Positions 34,085-42,988 of a stretch of DNA of 64,000 nt are shown one piece after another; the stretch's first letter is position 1; each line of letters starts with the position of its first letter. The position numbers and the translations under genes were made by a program. The stretch is from Succinatimonas sp. UBA6849 (GTDB lineage: Bacteria > Pseudomonadota > Gammaproteobacteria > Enterobacterales > Succinivibrionaceae), in contig DKDL01000002.1 in the NCBI GenBank assembly GCA_002449335.1, positions 29,580 through 93,579 on the forward strand. Direction: 5' to 3'. The notes below the pieces were generated by a model, which saw nothing but the letters and a program-made list of their open reading frames with translations, ran no database searches and was not told where the DNA came from.

Positions 34085-36870
34085 TGAGCATCTGCCCAGT
34101 TTGAACTGCAGCCTATTCCTACTTCTAGAGGAACATCAATTTTGGCTGCATTTTCCATAATCTCTTTAATTACTTTTAAAGCCTCTTCTACGAAAGCATC
34201 TTTAACTTCAAACAGCAATTCATCATGAACCTGAACTGTCATTCTGACAGTATCTTCCGGAAGGGTCACAATCCAGTCCATAAGTTTTATCATGGCGTTT
34301 TTAATCACATCTGCAGCACTACCCTGCATAGGTGCGTTGATAGCAGCGCGCTCTGCTCCTTTTAGTAACAGCACATTTGAACTGTTGATATTAGCTACAG
34401 CGATTTTTCTACCTTCAATGGTGGTTACATAGCCATGTTTATGAGCAAAGTCTTTAGTCTGCTCCATGTAGTCTTTAACTTTTGGATAACGAGCAAAATA
34501 GCGCTCAATGTAAACTTTAGCTTCAGACATACTCATGTGGGTCTGTTTTCTCAAACCGAAGGCTCCCATGCCGTACATCAGACCGAAGTTTGTAGCCTTG
34601 GCATGAGCTCTTTCCTGAGGTGTTACCTCATCAATTGGTTTGCCTAAAACTTCAGCTGCTGTTGCCTTGTGGACATCATAACCTGCTCTGAAAGCTTTTA
34701 ATAAATTAGGATCCTGACTGATGTGAGCAATCAGTCTTAATTCAATCTGAGAATAATCAGCTGAAATCAGGCTGTAACCCTCTGGAGCGACAAAAGCCTT
34801 TCTGATTAACTTACCTTCATGAGTTCTAGCAGGAATATTCTGTAAATTAGGATCAGATGACGATAAGCGTCCGGTTACAGTACCTGCCTGATTAAATGAG
34901 GTATAAATTCTGTGAGTTTTAGGGTTAATCAGAGTTTGCAGTTTCTCTGTATAAGTTGAGATTAACTTTGATAACTCACGATATCTTAATACAAGATTTG
35001 CAACATCATAGTCATATGAAATCTGCTCTAAGATTTCTTCAGCTGTAGAGTACTTGCCATCTTTTGCTTTCTTAGGATAAGGGATCTGCATATCCTCAAA
35101 AAGTACTTTTCCTAACTGCTTAGGAGATGAGATATTAAATTCCTGACCGCATGAAACATAAATCTGCTTTTGAATATCTAACAGCTCAATCTTTAAATTC
35201 TGATTCTGTCTTTCTAACTCTTCTTTATCCACATAAACGCCAAACAGCTCCATTTGATAAAGAACTTTCAAGAAAGGCATCTCTTTTTCAAAGAAGATCT
35301 CTTTATCTTTTTCAGATTCATTAAGCTTTTCGATTAGACAGTTATACAGTCTAAGAGTAACCTCAGCATCTTCTGCTGCATACTCACAAACTCTTTCTAC
35401 AGGAACCTCATTTAAAGGAATTTTCTTTTTATCGCCTGTAACTTCCTTGTAAGTAATAGTCTTATAGCCTAAGTACTTTTTAGCCAAATCATCCATATTT
35501 ACAGGATCAGATGAATCTATAAGATGAGCTAAAACCATGGTATCAGCATAGACTTTTTTAACATCTATTCCCTGATAGTGTAGAACTAGAAGATCAAACT
35601 TAATGTTGTGACCTACAATCTTTACATCATCTTGATTTAAAACCGGTAACAGCTTTTCTTTTACTTCACTGACTGTAAGCTGATTTGGAACTCCTAAGTA
35701 GGTGTGATTAAAAGGAATATAGTAACCTTCCTTTTGAGCAACACTCAAAGACATACCTATTATTGAACATTCCTCAGGACGAAGTGAGGTGGTTTCAGTA
35801 TCAATTGCGACTAATTTTGTTTTTTTTATCTTGTTACAAAGAGCTTCTAATGAAGGTATATCTGTAATCAGATGGAAGGCACTTCCATAGGATTTGAAAT
35901 CTACTTCTGATGCATCATGCTGTGAGAATAAAGCTTCTAGTGAACCTTCAGTTGCCTTTTCACCTTTCTCAGTCAATCCCTGCTCTAGTAACTTTTTCTT
36001 TGCCTGTTCTAATAATTTAGTAAACTCAAGCTCAGAAAACACCTTTACAAGATCAGCTGTGTTTTCTTCAGGAAGAGGCACATCATCAATAGCAAGAGGA
36101 AGTTCTACATCAGTTTTAATAGTTGCTAACTTGTATGACAGTCTAATCTTATCAATTGCTGCAATATATTTAGGAGCAAAGGTCTTAGCTCCTTTAAACT
36201 CTAATGAGGCGATCTTGTCTGTGTGCTTTAAGATCTCTTCAACTCCACCGATTTCGTTTAAAAGACAAATTGCAGTTTTCTCACCTGTACCTTTCATACC
36301 TGGGATGTTATCTGAGGTATCTCCTTTTAAAGCCAGGTAATCAATAATTAGCTCTGGTCCTACACCAAATTTTTCTTTAACGGCTTTAGCATCATAAAAG
36401 ACATCTTTCATGGAGTCATAGAGAGTTACATTATCATCTACAACCTGAGACAAATCCTTATCACCGGTGCAGATCACGGTTTTAATTCCACGCCTTGAAG
36501 CTTCTTTTGCATAAGAGCCTAAAACATCATCAGCTTCAACTCCACCTACTGCTAACAAAGGGAATCCTAATGCCTTAACAATTGTATGAACATAAGGCAC
36601 CTGCTGTATCAAAGCATCAGGCATCTTTGCTCGATTTGCTTTGTACTCAGGGTACATCTGATGTCTGAAGGATTTTTCTTTAGCATCAAAAACTACAATG
36701 AATTTTGAGCCTTCAAACTTTTTTAAAAGTCCCTGTAGCATTCTCGTGATAATTAAAGATGCTGCAGTTGGAATTCCTTTTGAATTTGTAAAATTCTGCT
36801 TAGAACCGAAAAAAGCTCTGTAAAGAAATGATGAACCATCAACAAGTACTAAAGGTAAAGAATCTGCCAT
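34081..36870 (-). CDS. polA: DNA polymerase I
   Basis: 929 residues with all three domains. 5' nuclease (residues 1-290, GVEADDVLG, GDTSDNIPG). 3'-5' exonuclease with metal residues retained (AIDTETTSL about 355, GHNIKFDL, YAAEDAEVT), so proofreading should work. Polymerase (SADYSQIELR, ATNFGLMYGMG, VHDELLFEV). AGGAAG lies upstream of the ATG. It handles Okazaki fragment maturation and repair. It meets lpxH tail to tail with a 4-base overlap. Confidence 0.97.
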   Translation of the reverse strand: MADSLPLVLVDGSSFLYRAFFGSKQNFTNSKGIPTAASLIITRMLQGLLKKFEGSKFIVVFDAKEKSFRHQMYPEYKANRAKMPDALIQQVPYVHTIVKALGFPLLAVGGVEADDVLGSYAKEASRRGIKTVICTGDKDLSQVVDDNVTLYDSMKDVFYDAKAVKEKFGVGPELIIDYLALKGDTSDNIPGMKGTGEKTAICLLNEIGGVEEILKHTDKIASLEFKGAKTFAPKYIAAIDKIRLSYKLATIKTDVELPLAIDDVPLPEENTADLVKVFSELEFTKLLEQAKKKLLEQGLTEKGEKATEGSLEALFSQHDASEVDFKSYGSAFHLITDIPSLEALCNKIKKTKLVAIDTETTSLRPEECSIIGMSLSVAQKEGYYIPFNHTYLGVPNQLTVSEVKEKLLPVLNQDDVKIVGHNIKFDLLVLHYQGIDVKKVYADTMVLAHLIDSSDPVNMDDLAKKYLGYKTITYKEVTGDKKKIPLNEVPVERVCEYAAEDAEVTLRLYNCLIEKLNESEKDKEIFFEKEMPFLKVLYQMELFGVYVDKEELERQNQNLKIELLDIQKQIYVSCGQEFNISSPKQLGKVLFEDMQIPYPKKAKDGKYSTAEEILEQISYDYDVANLVLRYRELSKLISTYTEKLQTLINPKTHRIYTSFNQAGTVTGRLSSSDPNLQNIPARTHEGKLIRKAFVAPEGYSLISADYSQIELRLIAHISQDPNLLKAFRAGYDVHKATAAEVLGKPIDEVTPQERAHAKATNFGLMYGMGAFGLRKQTHMSMSEAKVYIERYFARYPKVKDYMEQTKDFAHKHGYVTTIEGRKIAVANINSSNVLLLKGAERAAINAPMQGSAADVIKNAMIKLMDWIVTLPEDTVRMTVQVHDELLFEVKDAFVEEALKVIKEIMENAAKIDVPLEVGIGCSSNWADAH

Positions 36871-36945
36871 GATATTAACTTCCTAATGTAGATACCTCAT
36901 TGTATCAGTTCCTTTTCTCATGTAAAAAACTTGTCTAAAAATATC

Positions 36946-36974
36946 TTGGTAATAGCTAAAGAAAGTCATAAAAT
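36946..36974 (+). promoter_or_regulatory. Candidate promoter of yhhQ
   Basis: TTGGTA (36946-36951), 17-base spacer, TAAAAT (36969-36974). The predicted leader of about 70 bases contains the hairpin at 36996-37019. Confidence 0.5.
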
Positions 36975-36995
36975 AGCCTGTCTTTTGACAAAGGT

Positions 36996-37019
36996 GAGCC
37001 TTAGCGCTTGCTTTGGCTC
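36996..37019 (+). promoter_or_regulatory. Hairpin in the leader of the queuosine precursor transporter
   Basis: GAGCC/GGCTC outer stem, a symmetric TT/TT internal loop, an AGC/GCT inner stem and a 4-base loop, followed by TTGTTATTT. This resembles an attenuator. Queuosine genes are often under preQ1 riboswitches, but I do not find the short preQ1-I consensus here. Confidence 0.4.
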
Positions 37020-37052
37020 TTGTTATTTCTACTATCCTGAAACGAAAATATT

Positions 37053-37673
37053 ATGAATAATTTTTCTTTCCCTTTAAAAAAGCTTTGGTTTATACACGTA
37101 TTTATACTTGTTTTAAGTAACTACGCAGTGCAGATCCCTCTTACTATCTTTGGGATCAACACTACATTAGGTACTTTTACCTATCCTTTTATTTTCCTGT
37201 CTACAGATCTAACAGTCAGAATATTTGGACAGCACAAAGCTCGTAAAATCGTCTTTATGGCAACTATGCCAGGACTAGTTCTCTCTTATTTTATAGGAGC
37301 TCTCTTTGAGCATGGACTATTCCAAGGTTTTGCCTCTTTAAGTACATTCTCGTACTTTGTATTCAGAATTACTTTAGCCTCACTGTCAGCTTATCTTATA
37401 GGTCAGCTTGCCGATATTTTGGTTTTCCAAAGATTAAGAGAGATGAAGCAGTGGTGGCCAGCACCAACAGCATCATCCATTTTTGGTAATTTGTTAGATA
37501 CCTATGCATTCTTTGCAATTGCTTTCTATCATACTAATGATGCGTTCATGGCTGAACACTGGATTGGCATTGGCTTTGTTGACTATTTGGTAAAAATCAC
37601 TGCAAATCTTGTGATTTTCTTGCCGGTTTATGGCGTGCTTTTAAACTACTTAATCAAGAAGATTGAAGACTAG
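37053..37673 (+). CDS. yhhQ: Queuosine precursor transporter (VUT/YhhQ family)
   Basis: 206 residues with about six membrane helices. Family hallmarks: the early ILVLSNYAVQIP, GTFTYPFIFLSTDLTVRIFGQHKAR, and GNLLDTYAFFAIAF. YhhQ imports preQ0/preQ1-type 7-deazaguanines. Together with QueH in the same window this supports queuosine modification; whether the cell also makes the precursor is not visible here. Weak ribosome binding site (GAAACGAAAA). Confidence 0.92.
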   Translation: MNNFSFPLKKLWFIHVFILVLSNYAVQIPLTIFGINTTLGTFTYPFIFLSTDLTVRIFGQHKARKIVFMATMPGLVLSYFIGALFEHGLFQGFASLSTFSYFVFRITLASLSAYLIGQLADILVFQRLREMKQWWPAPTASSIFGNLLDTYAFFAIAFYHTNDAFMAEHWIGIGFVDYLVKITANLVIFLPVYGVLLNYLIKKIED

Positions 37674-37813
37674 CGTATGCTTGCTAACCGTATATTGGAA
37701 TTAGGTATACACGGCTAGATAAATAAGCTTGATTGAGATTTAATTTCACAAAAGACAACAGAATAATCATCTAATACATGCTAGTATAAAACTAGTTAAT
37801 TTTTGGAGGATTT

Positions 37814-38140
37814 ATGAGCGATAAAGTTCTGCATATCAACGATGATCAGTTTGAAAACGAAGTGATCAACTCTGATAAGCCTGTACTAGTAGACTTTTGG
37901 GCAAACTGGTGCGGACCTTGCAAAATGATCGGTCCTTTTATTGAAGAACTTGCTGATGAAATGGACAATGTTAAATTTGTAAAAGTAGACATTGATAAGA
38001 ACTCAGCATATGCAGCAAAGTATGGAGTAATGAGTATTCCTAACTTGCTACTGTTCAAAGACGGCGAAATTGTTAACCGCCAGATTGGAGCTTTACCTAA
38101 ATCAGAGCTTAAAGCTTTCATCGAAAATTCAATAAACTAA
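37814..38140 (+). CDS. trxA: Thioredoxin
   Basis: 108 residues, the size and fold of thioredoxin 1. Active site WCGPC with C33 and C36, conserved buried Asp in VLVDFWA, and cis-Pro76 in SIPN. GGAGG lies 6 bases before the ATG. In E. coli trxA is next to rho; here rho is 5 kb away in the opposite orientation. Confidence 0.96.
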   Translation: MSDKVLHINDDQFENEVINSDKPVLVDFWANWCGPCKMIGPFIEELADEMDNVKFVKVDIDKNSAYAAKYGVMSIPNLLLFKDGEIVNRQIGALPKSELKAFIENSIN

Positions 38141-38148
38141 AATCTAAT

Positions 38149-38176
38149 CCGGCACTTTTAAGTGCCGGTTCTATAT
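38149..38176 (+). terminator. Terminator after trxA
   Basis: Perfect 9-bp stem CCGGCACTT/AAGTGCCGG (38149-38157, 38160-38168); the T run after it is interrupted (TTCTATAT). Confidence 0.7.
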
Positions 38177-38304
38177 CTGCTTTATTCACACATTCTCAAA
38201 GACCTTTCTTAGCTTTATCTTTTCTTTATTTTTGTTTGGACATAACATTTTTTCTGTCTTATTATTGTAAAAAATTTTCAAATTGAACAAAGAATGGACA
38301 AAAT

Positions 38305-39303
38305 ATGAGCACCAATATTCTGCTAATGTGCGGTGGTGATGGTTCTGAACATGAGATTTCATTACTGTCAGCTAAATTTATTGAAGAACAATTAAAATTA
38401 ACCAAAGACTTTAACGTAACCAAAGTAGTTATTCACAATCACCAATTTATGGTTGATGACAACACTTGCGGATACTTTGACGCACAAGGTGACTTTGTAT
38501 TTGGCGATGAAAAAATAAAAGTTGATTGTGTTGTTCCTTGCATTCACGGTATTCCAGGTGAAACTGGTGATATCCAGTCTTTCTTAAATATCCACAATAT
38601 TCCTTTTATTGGTTGTGATGCTGAAGCTAGCAGATACTGCTTTAACAAGATCACCACAAAACTGTACTTTGATGCTTTGGGCATTCCAAATACCCCATAT
38701 GCAATCATCCCTTTAAAGACTGAGCAATACAAAACAGTTGCACTAGACTTCTTTGATAAATACAAAGATATCTACGTAAAAGCAGCAAGTCAGGGATCTT
38801 CAGTTGGTTGCTACCATGTAACTAAACGAGATGACGTATGGGATAGCATTGTTGAAGCATTCCAGTACAGTACAGAAGTTATCATTGAAAAGAACATCAT
38901 TCACAGAGAGCTTGAAGTAGCAGCTTATGAGATTGATGGTGAATTAAAGATTACAAATCCAGGCGAAATTATCATCCCAGATAATCTTTTCTACACTTTT
39001 GAAGAGAAATATTCAAAAAATTCAGGAACCATTACTACTGTAACACCTGAAAATCTTACAAATGATGATATTGCAAAAATTCGCGATTTAGCAAGACGAG
39101 CTTTCGTAGGATTAAAGTTAAGAGATTTATCTAGAATTGACTTCTTCTTATCAAAAGAAGACGGTATTCTTATAAACGAGATTAACACCTTCCCAGGCGC
39201 AACTCCAATTTCAATGTTCCCTAAGATGTTAGCTCACAATGGCGATAATATGGCAGACTTCCTAGCAAAAGCCGTTAAAAAAGCCATTTTAGAAAAGAAA
39301 TAA
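38305..39303 (+). CDS. ddl: D-alanine--D-alanine ligase
   Basis: 332 residues of ATP-grasp ligase. N-terminal GGDGSEHEISLLSA, ATP-binding VKAASQGSSVGC, omega-loop FEEKYSKNSG and C-terminal ININEINTFPGATPISMFPKM-like block (INEINTFPG) are present. It makes the D-Ala-D-Ala dipeptide of peptidoglycan. The omega loop keeps the Lys-Tyr (EKY) of ligases making D-Ala-D-Ala rather than the VanA-type pattern. It stands alone, not in a mur/fts cluster, which suggests a DdlA-like locus. Confidence 0.93.
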   Translation: MSTNILLMCGGDGSEHEISLLSAKFIEEQLKLTKDFNVTKVVIHNHQFMVDDNTCGYFDAQGDFVFGDEKIKVDCVVPCIHGIPGETGDIQSFLNIHNIPFIGCDAEASRYCFNKITTKLYFDALGIPNTPYAIIPLKTEQYKTVALDFFDKYKDIYVKAASQGSSVGCYHVTKRDDVWDSIVEAFQYSTEVIIEKNIIHRELEVAAYEIDGELKITNPGEIIIPDNLFYTFEEKYSKNSGTITTVTPENLTNDDIAKIRDLARRAFVGLKLRDLSRIDFFLSKEDGILINEINTFPGATPISMFPKMLAHNGDNMADFLAKAVKKAILEKK

Positions 39304-39323
39304 TTCAAAATTAAGATTCAATC

Positions 39324-39360
39324 AAAGCCTAGAGTTTGTAAAAATCTCTAGGCTTTTTTA
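39324..39360 (+). terminator. Terminator after ddl
   Basis: Stem AAAGCCTAGAG/CTCTAGGCTTT (39324-39334, 39346-39356) followed by TTTTTA. Confidence 0.85.
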
Positions 39361-39731
39361 TCTAGAAGTTATCAGATTGTACTCTCAACAATCTGCAGAT
39401 AATTGCAAAATATTAACTCCTCTTATTTTCAGGTATTATTCTGAATTTCATTCAAGATATAGTTTTTAAAAATACCTAAATATACAAAATAAGTATTTTA
39501 CTTATTACCTAGTGATTCATAGACTATTAAACAAGCTTAAATGTATATGAATTTTATCTATAAATTGTATCGCTAAAAAACTTACATTCATAAACACTAG
39601 ATACAAAATAAAAATGGCGTTTGCAGAGAAACTACTTTTGAACAGTTCCATAAACGACCTCATCTACCTTTAAAGCCCAGCACATATCTCGTAGAGAGAT
39701 ATTTTATTTTTTCTAAATTTTAGGAGATGAA
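39361..39731 (+). promoter_or_regulatory. metE leader: Long non-coding region and putative metE leader
   Basis: 371 bases without a gene. It contains short inverted repeats AGATTGT/ACAATCT (39374-39394) and AATAAGTA/TACTTATT (39487-39507), then from about 39613 a stretch able to fold (GGCGTTT with AAACG-A-CC, 39615-39660) ahead of the terminator hairpin at 39684. I see no MetJ-box repeats, no B12-box and no known SAM riboswitch pattern. A 19-codon frame from 39613 has no ribosome binding site and no Met codons. Confidence 0.5.
39684..39713 (+). terminator. Attenuator-like terminator just upstream of metE
   Basis: ATATCTC (39684-39690) and GAGATAT (39696-39702) form a perfect 7-bp stem with a 5-base loop, followed by TTTATTTTTTC. 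It ends about 8 bases before the metE ribosome binding site (TAGGAG), so it would block metE unless relieved. Confidence 0.65.
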
Positions 39732-42014
39732 ATGTCTACTTCAGTAATCGGTTACCCACGTATTGGCTCTTTAAGAGAATTAAAATTTGCACTTGAGGCT
39801 TACTTTAAAGGCGAAAAATCAGAAAACGAAATTCAGTCACTTGCTAAAGAGTTAAGAAAAGAACATCTAACAACTCAGAAAAATGCAGGTATTGATTTCA
39901 TTTCTTCAAATGATTTCTCATTCTACGACAACACCTTAGATCAGGCTGTTTTACTTAATATCGTTCCTAAGAGATATCGTGAACTTGATTTAAGCGCATT
40001 AGAAAAATACTTTGCTATTGCTCGTGGCTACCAGGGCGATAAAGGTAATGTAAAAGCCTTAGCTATGAAGAAGTGGTTCAACACTAATTACCACTACATC
40101 GTACCTGAGTTTGAAGATGACACCAAAATTGAGCTTGTAGGTACCAAACCATTTGATGAGTACACTGAAGCTAAACAGCTAGGTATTGAGACTAAGCCTG
40201 TATTAGTTGGACCATTTACCTTATTAAAGTTAATCAGATTTACTGGTAAAAAAGGTATTTTGGATGTAAAGGCAGACTTTATCCGCGTTTATACAGAGAT
40301 TTTAAAGAAGTTCATCAGTCTTGGCACTCAGTGGGTACAGTTTGATGAGCCTTACTTAGTACATGATCTCACCGCTAATGACATTAGATTATTCCAGGAT
40401 CTTTACAGCGCAATTTTAAATAAGAAAGAGAACACCAAGATCTTGTTACAGACATACTTCGGTGACGTTCGTGATATCTACACTGTTCTACAGTCATTGA
40501 ACTTCGACGGAATCGGCTTAGATTTTGTTGAAGGCAGAAAGACCTTAGATCTTGTAAAAGAACACGGTTTCTCACCTGTTAAGAGATTATTTGCTGGCGT
40601 CGTAAACGGAAAGAACATTTGGAAGAACAACTACGAAAAAACCTTATCAATTCTAAATACCTTAAAAGAAAAAGATATTCAGACTGTAGTTTCAACTTCG
40701 TGTTCTCTATTACACGTTCCTTATACCGTTGAGAATGAAACCAAGTTAGAAGAGAAGTACAAGAAACACTTTGCTTTTGCTAAAGAGAAATTAACTGAGT
40801 TAAAAGAAATCGACGAGATTTTCGCTTCAGCTAACTTCAAGAATAACGAAAAGTATCAGCAGAATGTAGCTCTGTTCAATGAGGACAGACATGCATTTAA
40901 CGCAGCAGTTGATGCGCGTGTAAAAGCTGTTACCCCTGAAGATTATGTAAGACAGCCTGAGTTTGCACAAAGAGAAAAGATCCAGAAGGATGAGTTCAAA
41001 TTACCTCTATTCCCTACAACTACTATTGGTTCTTTCCCTCAGACTGCTGAAGTTAGAGCAAACAGAAAAGCTTTCAGAACCGGTGAGATTTCTAAAGAGC
41101 AGTATATTGAGTTCAACAAGAAAAAGATTGCTGACTGCATAGCTCTTCAAGAAGAACTTGGTCTTGATGTTCTAGTTCATGGTGAATTTGAGCGTAACGA
41201 CATGGTTGAATACTTCGGTCAGCACTTAGAAGGCTACCTGTTCACTGAAAAAGCTTGGGTTCAGTCATATGGTACTAGATGTGTAAAACCACCTGTAATC
41301 TGGGGTGATATTTCAAGAGCTCATCCAATTACTGTTGACTGGTCAGTATATGCTCAGAGCAAGACAGACAAGCCTTTAAAGGGTATGTTAACCGGTCCTG
41401 TTACTATCTTGAACTGGTCATTCCCAAGAGAAGATATCCCAATTAAGCAGAGCGTTTTACAGTTAGCTCTTGCTTTAAGAGATGAGGTTTTAGATCTTGA
41501 GAAGAACGGCATTAAGATCATTCAGATCGACGAAGCTGCTCTAAGAGAGAAATTACCTTTAAGAAAGAGTGACTGGTACAGCGAGTACTTGGACTTTGCT
41601 ATTCCATCATTCAGATTAGTTCACTCTGGTGTAAAAGCTACAACTCAAATTCACACTCACATGTGTTATAGCGAGTTTACAGACATCATCCCTGCAATTG
41701 ATGACATGGATGCAGATGTAATCTCATTTGAAGCTTCAAGATCAGATCTGTTAATTCTTGATTCTTTAAAGAAGAACAACTTCAAGACAGAAGTAGGTCC
41801 TGGTGTTTACGATATTCACTCACCAAGAATTCCTTCAAAAGAAGAAATCAAAGTTGTTCTAGAGAAGATCCTTAAGAAGGTTGCTCCTGAAAAGTTATGG
41901 GTAAACCCAGACTGTGGTCTGAAGACAAGACAGGATAAGGAAGTAAAACCAAGTCTTAAGAATCTTGTAGAGGCTGCAAAGGAATTAAGAAATGAATACA
42001 GCAAGTCTCTTTAA
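39732..42014 (+). CDS. metE: Cobalamin-independent methionine synthase
   Basis: 760 residues. Two barrels: N-terminal (VIGYPRIGSLRELK) and C-terminal catalytic (FPTTTIGSFPQT). Zinc ligands H643 and C645 in IHTHMCYS and C728 in NPDCGLKTR match E. coli 641, 643 and 726. It transfers the methyl of 5-methyl-THF-triglutamate to homocysteine. GGAG lies 5 bases before the ATG. It overlaps metF by 23 bases, so donor synthesis and use are co-expressed. Confidence 0.97.
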   Translation: MSTSVIGYPRIGSLRELKFALEAYFKGEKSENEIQSLAKELRKEHLTTQKNAGIDFISSNDFSFYDNTLDQAVLLNIVPKRYRELDLSALEKYFAIARGYQGDKGNVKALAMKKWFNTNYHYIVPEFEDDTKIELVGTKPFDEYTEAKQLGIETKPVLVGPFTLLKLIRFTGKKGILDVKADFIRVYTEILKKFISLGTQWVQFDEPYLVHDLTANDIRLFQDLYSAILNKKENTKILLQTYFGDVRDIYTVLQSLNFDGIGLDFVEGRKTLDLVKEHGFSPVKRLFAGVVNGKNIWKNNYEKTLSILNTLKEKDIQTVVSTSCSLLHVPYTVENETKLEEKYKKHFAFAKEKLTELKEIDEIFASANFKNNEKYQQNVALFNEDRHAFNAAVDARVKAVTPEDYVRQPEFAQREKIQKDEFKLPLFPTTTIGSFPQTAEVRANRKAFRTGEISKEQYIEFNKKKIADCIALQEELGLDVLVHGEFERNDMVEYFGQHLEGYLFTEKAWVQSYGTRCVKPPVIWGDISRAHPITVDWSVYAQSKTDKPLKGMLTGPVTILNWSFPREDIPIKQSVLQLALALRDEVLDLEKNGIKIIQIDEAALREKLPLRKSDWYSEYLDFAIPSFRLVHSGVKATTQIHTHMCYSEFTDIIPAIDDMDADVISFEASRSDLLILDSLKKNNFKTEVGPGVYDIHSPRIPSKEEIKVVLEKILKKVAPEKLWVNPDCGLKTRQDKEVKPSLKNLVEAAKELRNEYSKSL

Positions 42015-42852
42015 ACAGAAGACTGTATTCTCACTAGAAGTATTCCCTCCTAAGAGGGAATCTTCCTTACAGTCAATCTACAATGCTTTCGAAAATTTAA
42101 AGGAAATCCACCCTGACTTTATTTCTGTAACCTACGGTGCGGGTGGCTCATCTAACATTAACGCTACAGCTAATATTGCTGACAGACTGGTTCACAACTA
42201 TGGTTATACCGCTGTTGCACATTTAGCTGGTATTGGACTTAAGAAAGCTGATGTTGACCATATCATTGATAACCTCTTACCAATGGGGGTAAATAACATC
42301 TTAGCTTTACGAGGCGATGAACGCGAAGGTATTGAGAAAGGCGACTTTGAGCATGCAGTTGACTTAATCTCCTACATAAAAGGAAAGTATGGCGATAAGG
42401 TAAATATTATTGCAGCTTGTTACCCTGAAGGTCACATTGAAGCTCATAACATTGTCGAAGATGTTAAGCACTTAAAAGAGAAAGTTGATGCTGGTGCAAG
42501 TCAGCTCATAACTCAGCTGTTTTTCAACAATGACAGTTTCTACCGCTTTAAAGAAAGATGCGATCTTGTAGGTATTAAAGTACCTATTCAGGCTGGAATT
42601 ATGCCTGTTGCAAATAAGAAACAGATCGAAAGAATTGTGACTTTGTGTGGTGTAGAGTTGCCTACTAAATTTACCAAGATCATGAGTAGATATGAGGATA
42701 ACCCTGAGGCTTTAAGAGATGCCGGTATTGCCTATGCAATAGACCAGATAGTTGATTTGATCACTCAAGGTGTTGATGGTATTCATCTGTATACAATGAA
42801 CAATCCTTATATTGCAACTAGGATCCACGAAGCCATCAAGAACTTAATTTAA
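41992..42852 (+). CDS. metF: 5,10-methylenetetrahydrofolate reductase
   Basis: 286 residues of flavin-containing TIM barrel. SLEVFPPKR near residue 14 and LALRGDER, ASQLITQLFFN are characteristic. It makes the 5-methyl-THF used by MetE. The ATG lies inside the end of metE with AAGGA upstream, so translation is coupled. Confidence 0.96.
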   Translation: MNTASLFKQKTVFSLEVFPPKRESSLQSIYNAFENLKEIHPDFISVTYGAGGSSNINATANIADRLVHNYGYTAVAHLAGIGLKKADVDHIIDNLLPMGVNNILALRGDEREGIEKGDFEHAVDLISYIKGKYGDKVNIIAACYPEGHIEAHNIVEDVKHLKEKVDAGASQLITQLFFNNDSFYRFKERCDLVGIKVPIQAGIMPVANKKQIERIVTLCGVELPTKFTKIMSRYEDNPEALRDAGIAYAIDQIVDLITQGVDGIHLYTMNNPYIATRIHEAIKNLI

Positions 42853-42882
42853 GTTAAGAATTCCGATTTAATCCCCAATAAA

Positions 42883-42917
42883 AAAGCTCTGCAGGTTTTA
42901 ATCTCAGAGCTTTATTT
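42883..42917 (+). terminator. First terminator after metF
   Basis: Stem AAAGCTCTG/CAGAGCTTT (42883-42891, 42905-42913) followed by TATTTTG. Confidence 0.8.
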
Positions 42918-42918
42918 T

Positions 42919-42970
42919 GTCTGACCTTTCGGTCAGATATTTTATTTTTTGTCTGACCTTTCGGTCAGAC
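42919..42970 (+). repeat. Tandemly duplicated terminator hairpins
   Basis: The 19-base block GTCTGACCTTTCGGTCAGA occurs at 42919 and again at 42951, a 32-base period. Each forms an 8-bp stem with a TTTC loop (GAAA on the other strand) and is followed by T-rich DNA on the plus strand. With the terminator at 42883 this makes three successive stops in 90 bases between metF and rho. Confidence 0.8.
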
Positions 42971-42988
42971 ATTTTGTTCTACATCAAG

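Noticed and set aside
39613..39672. A 19-codon leader peptide before metE
   Set aside because: No ribosome binding site, no Met codons and no stalling motif, so a peptide-based attenuation model is not supported.
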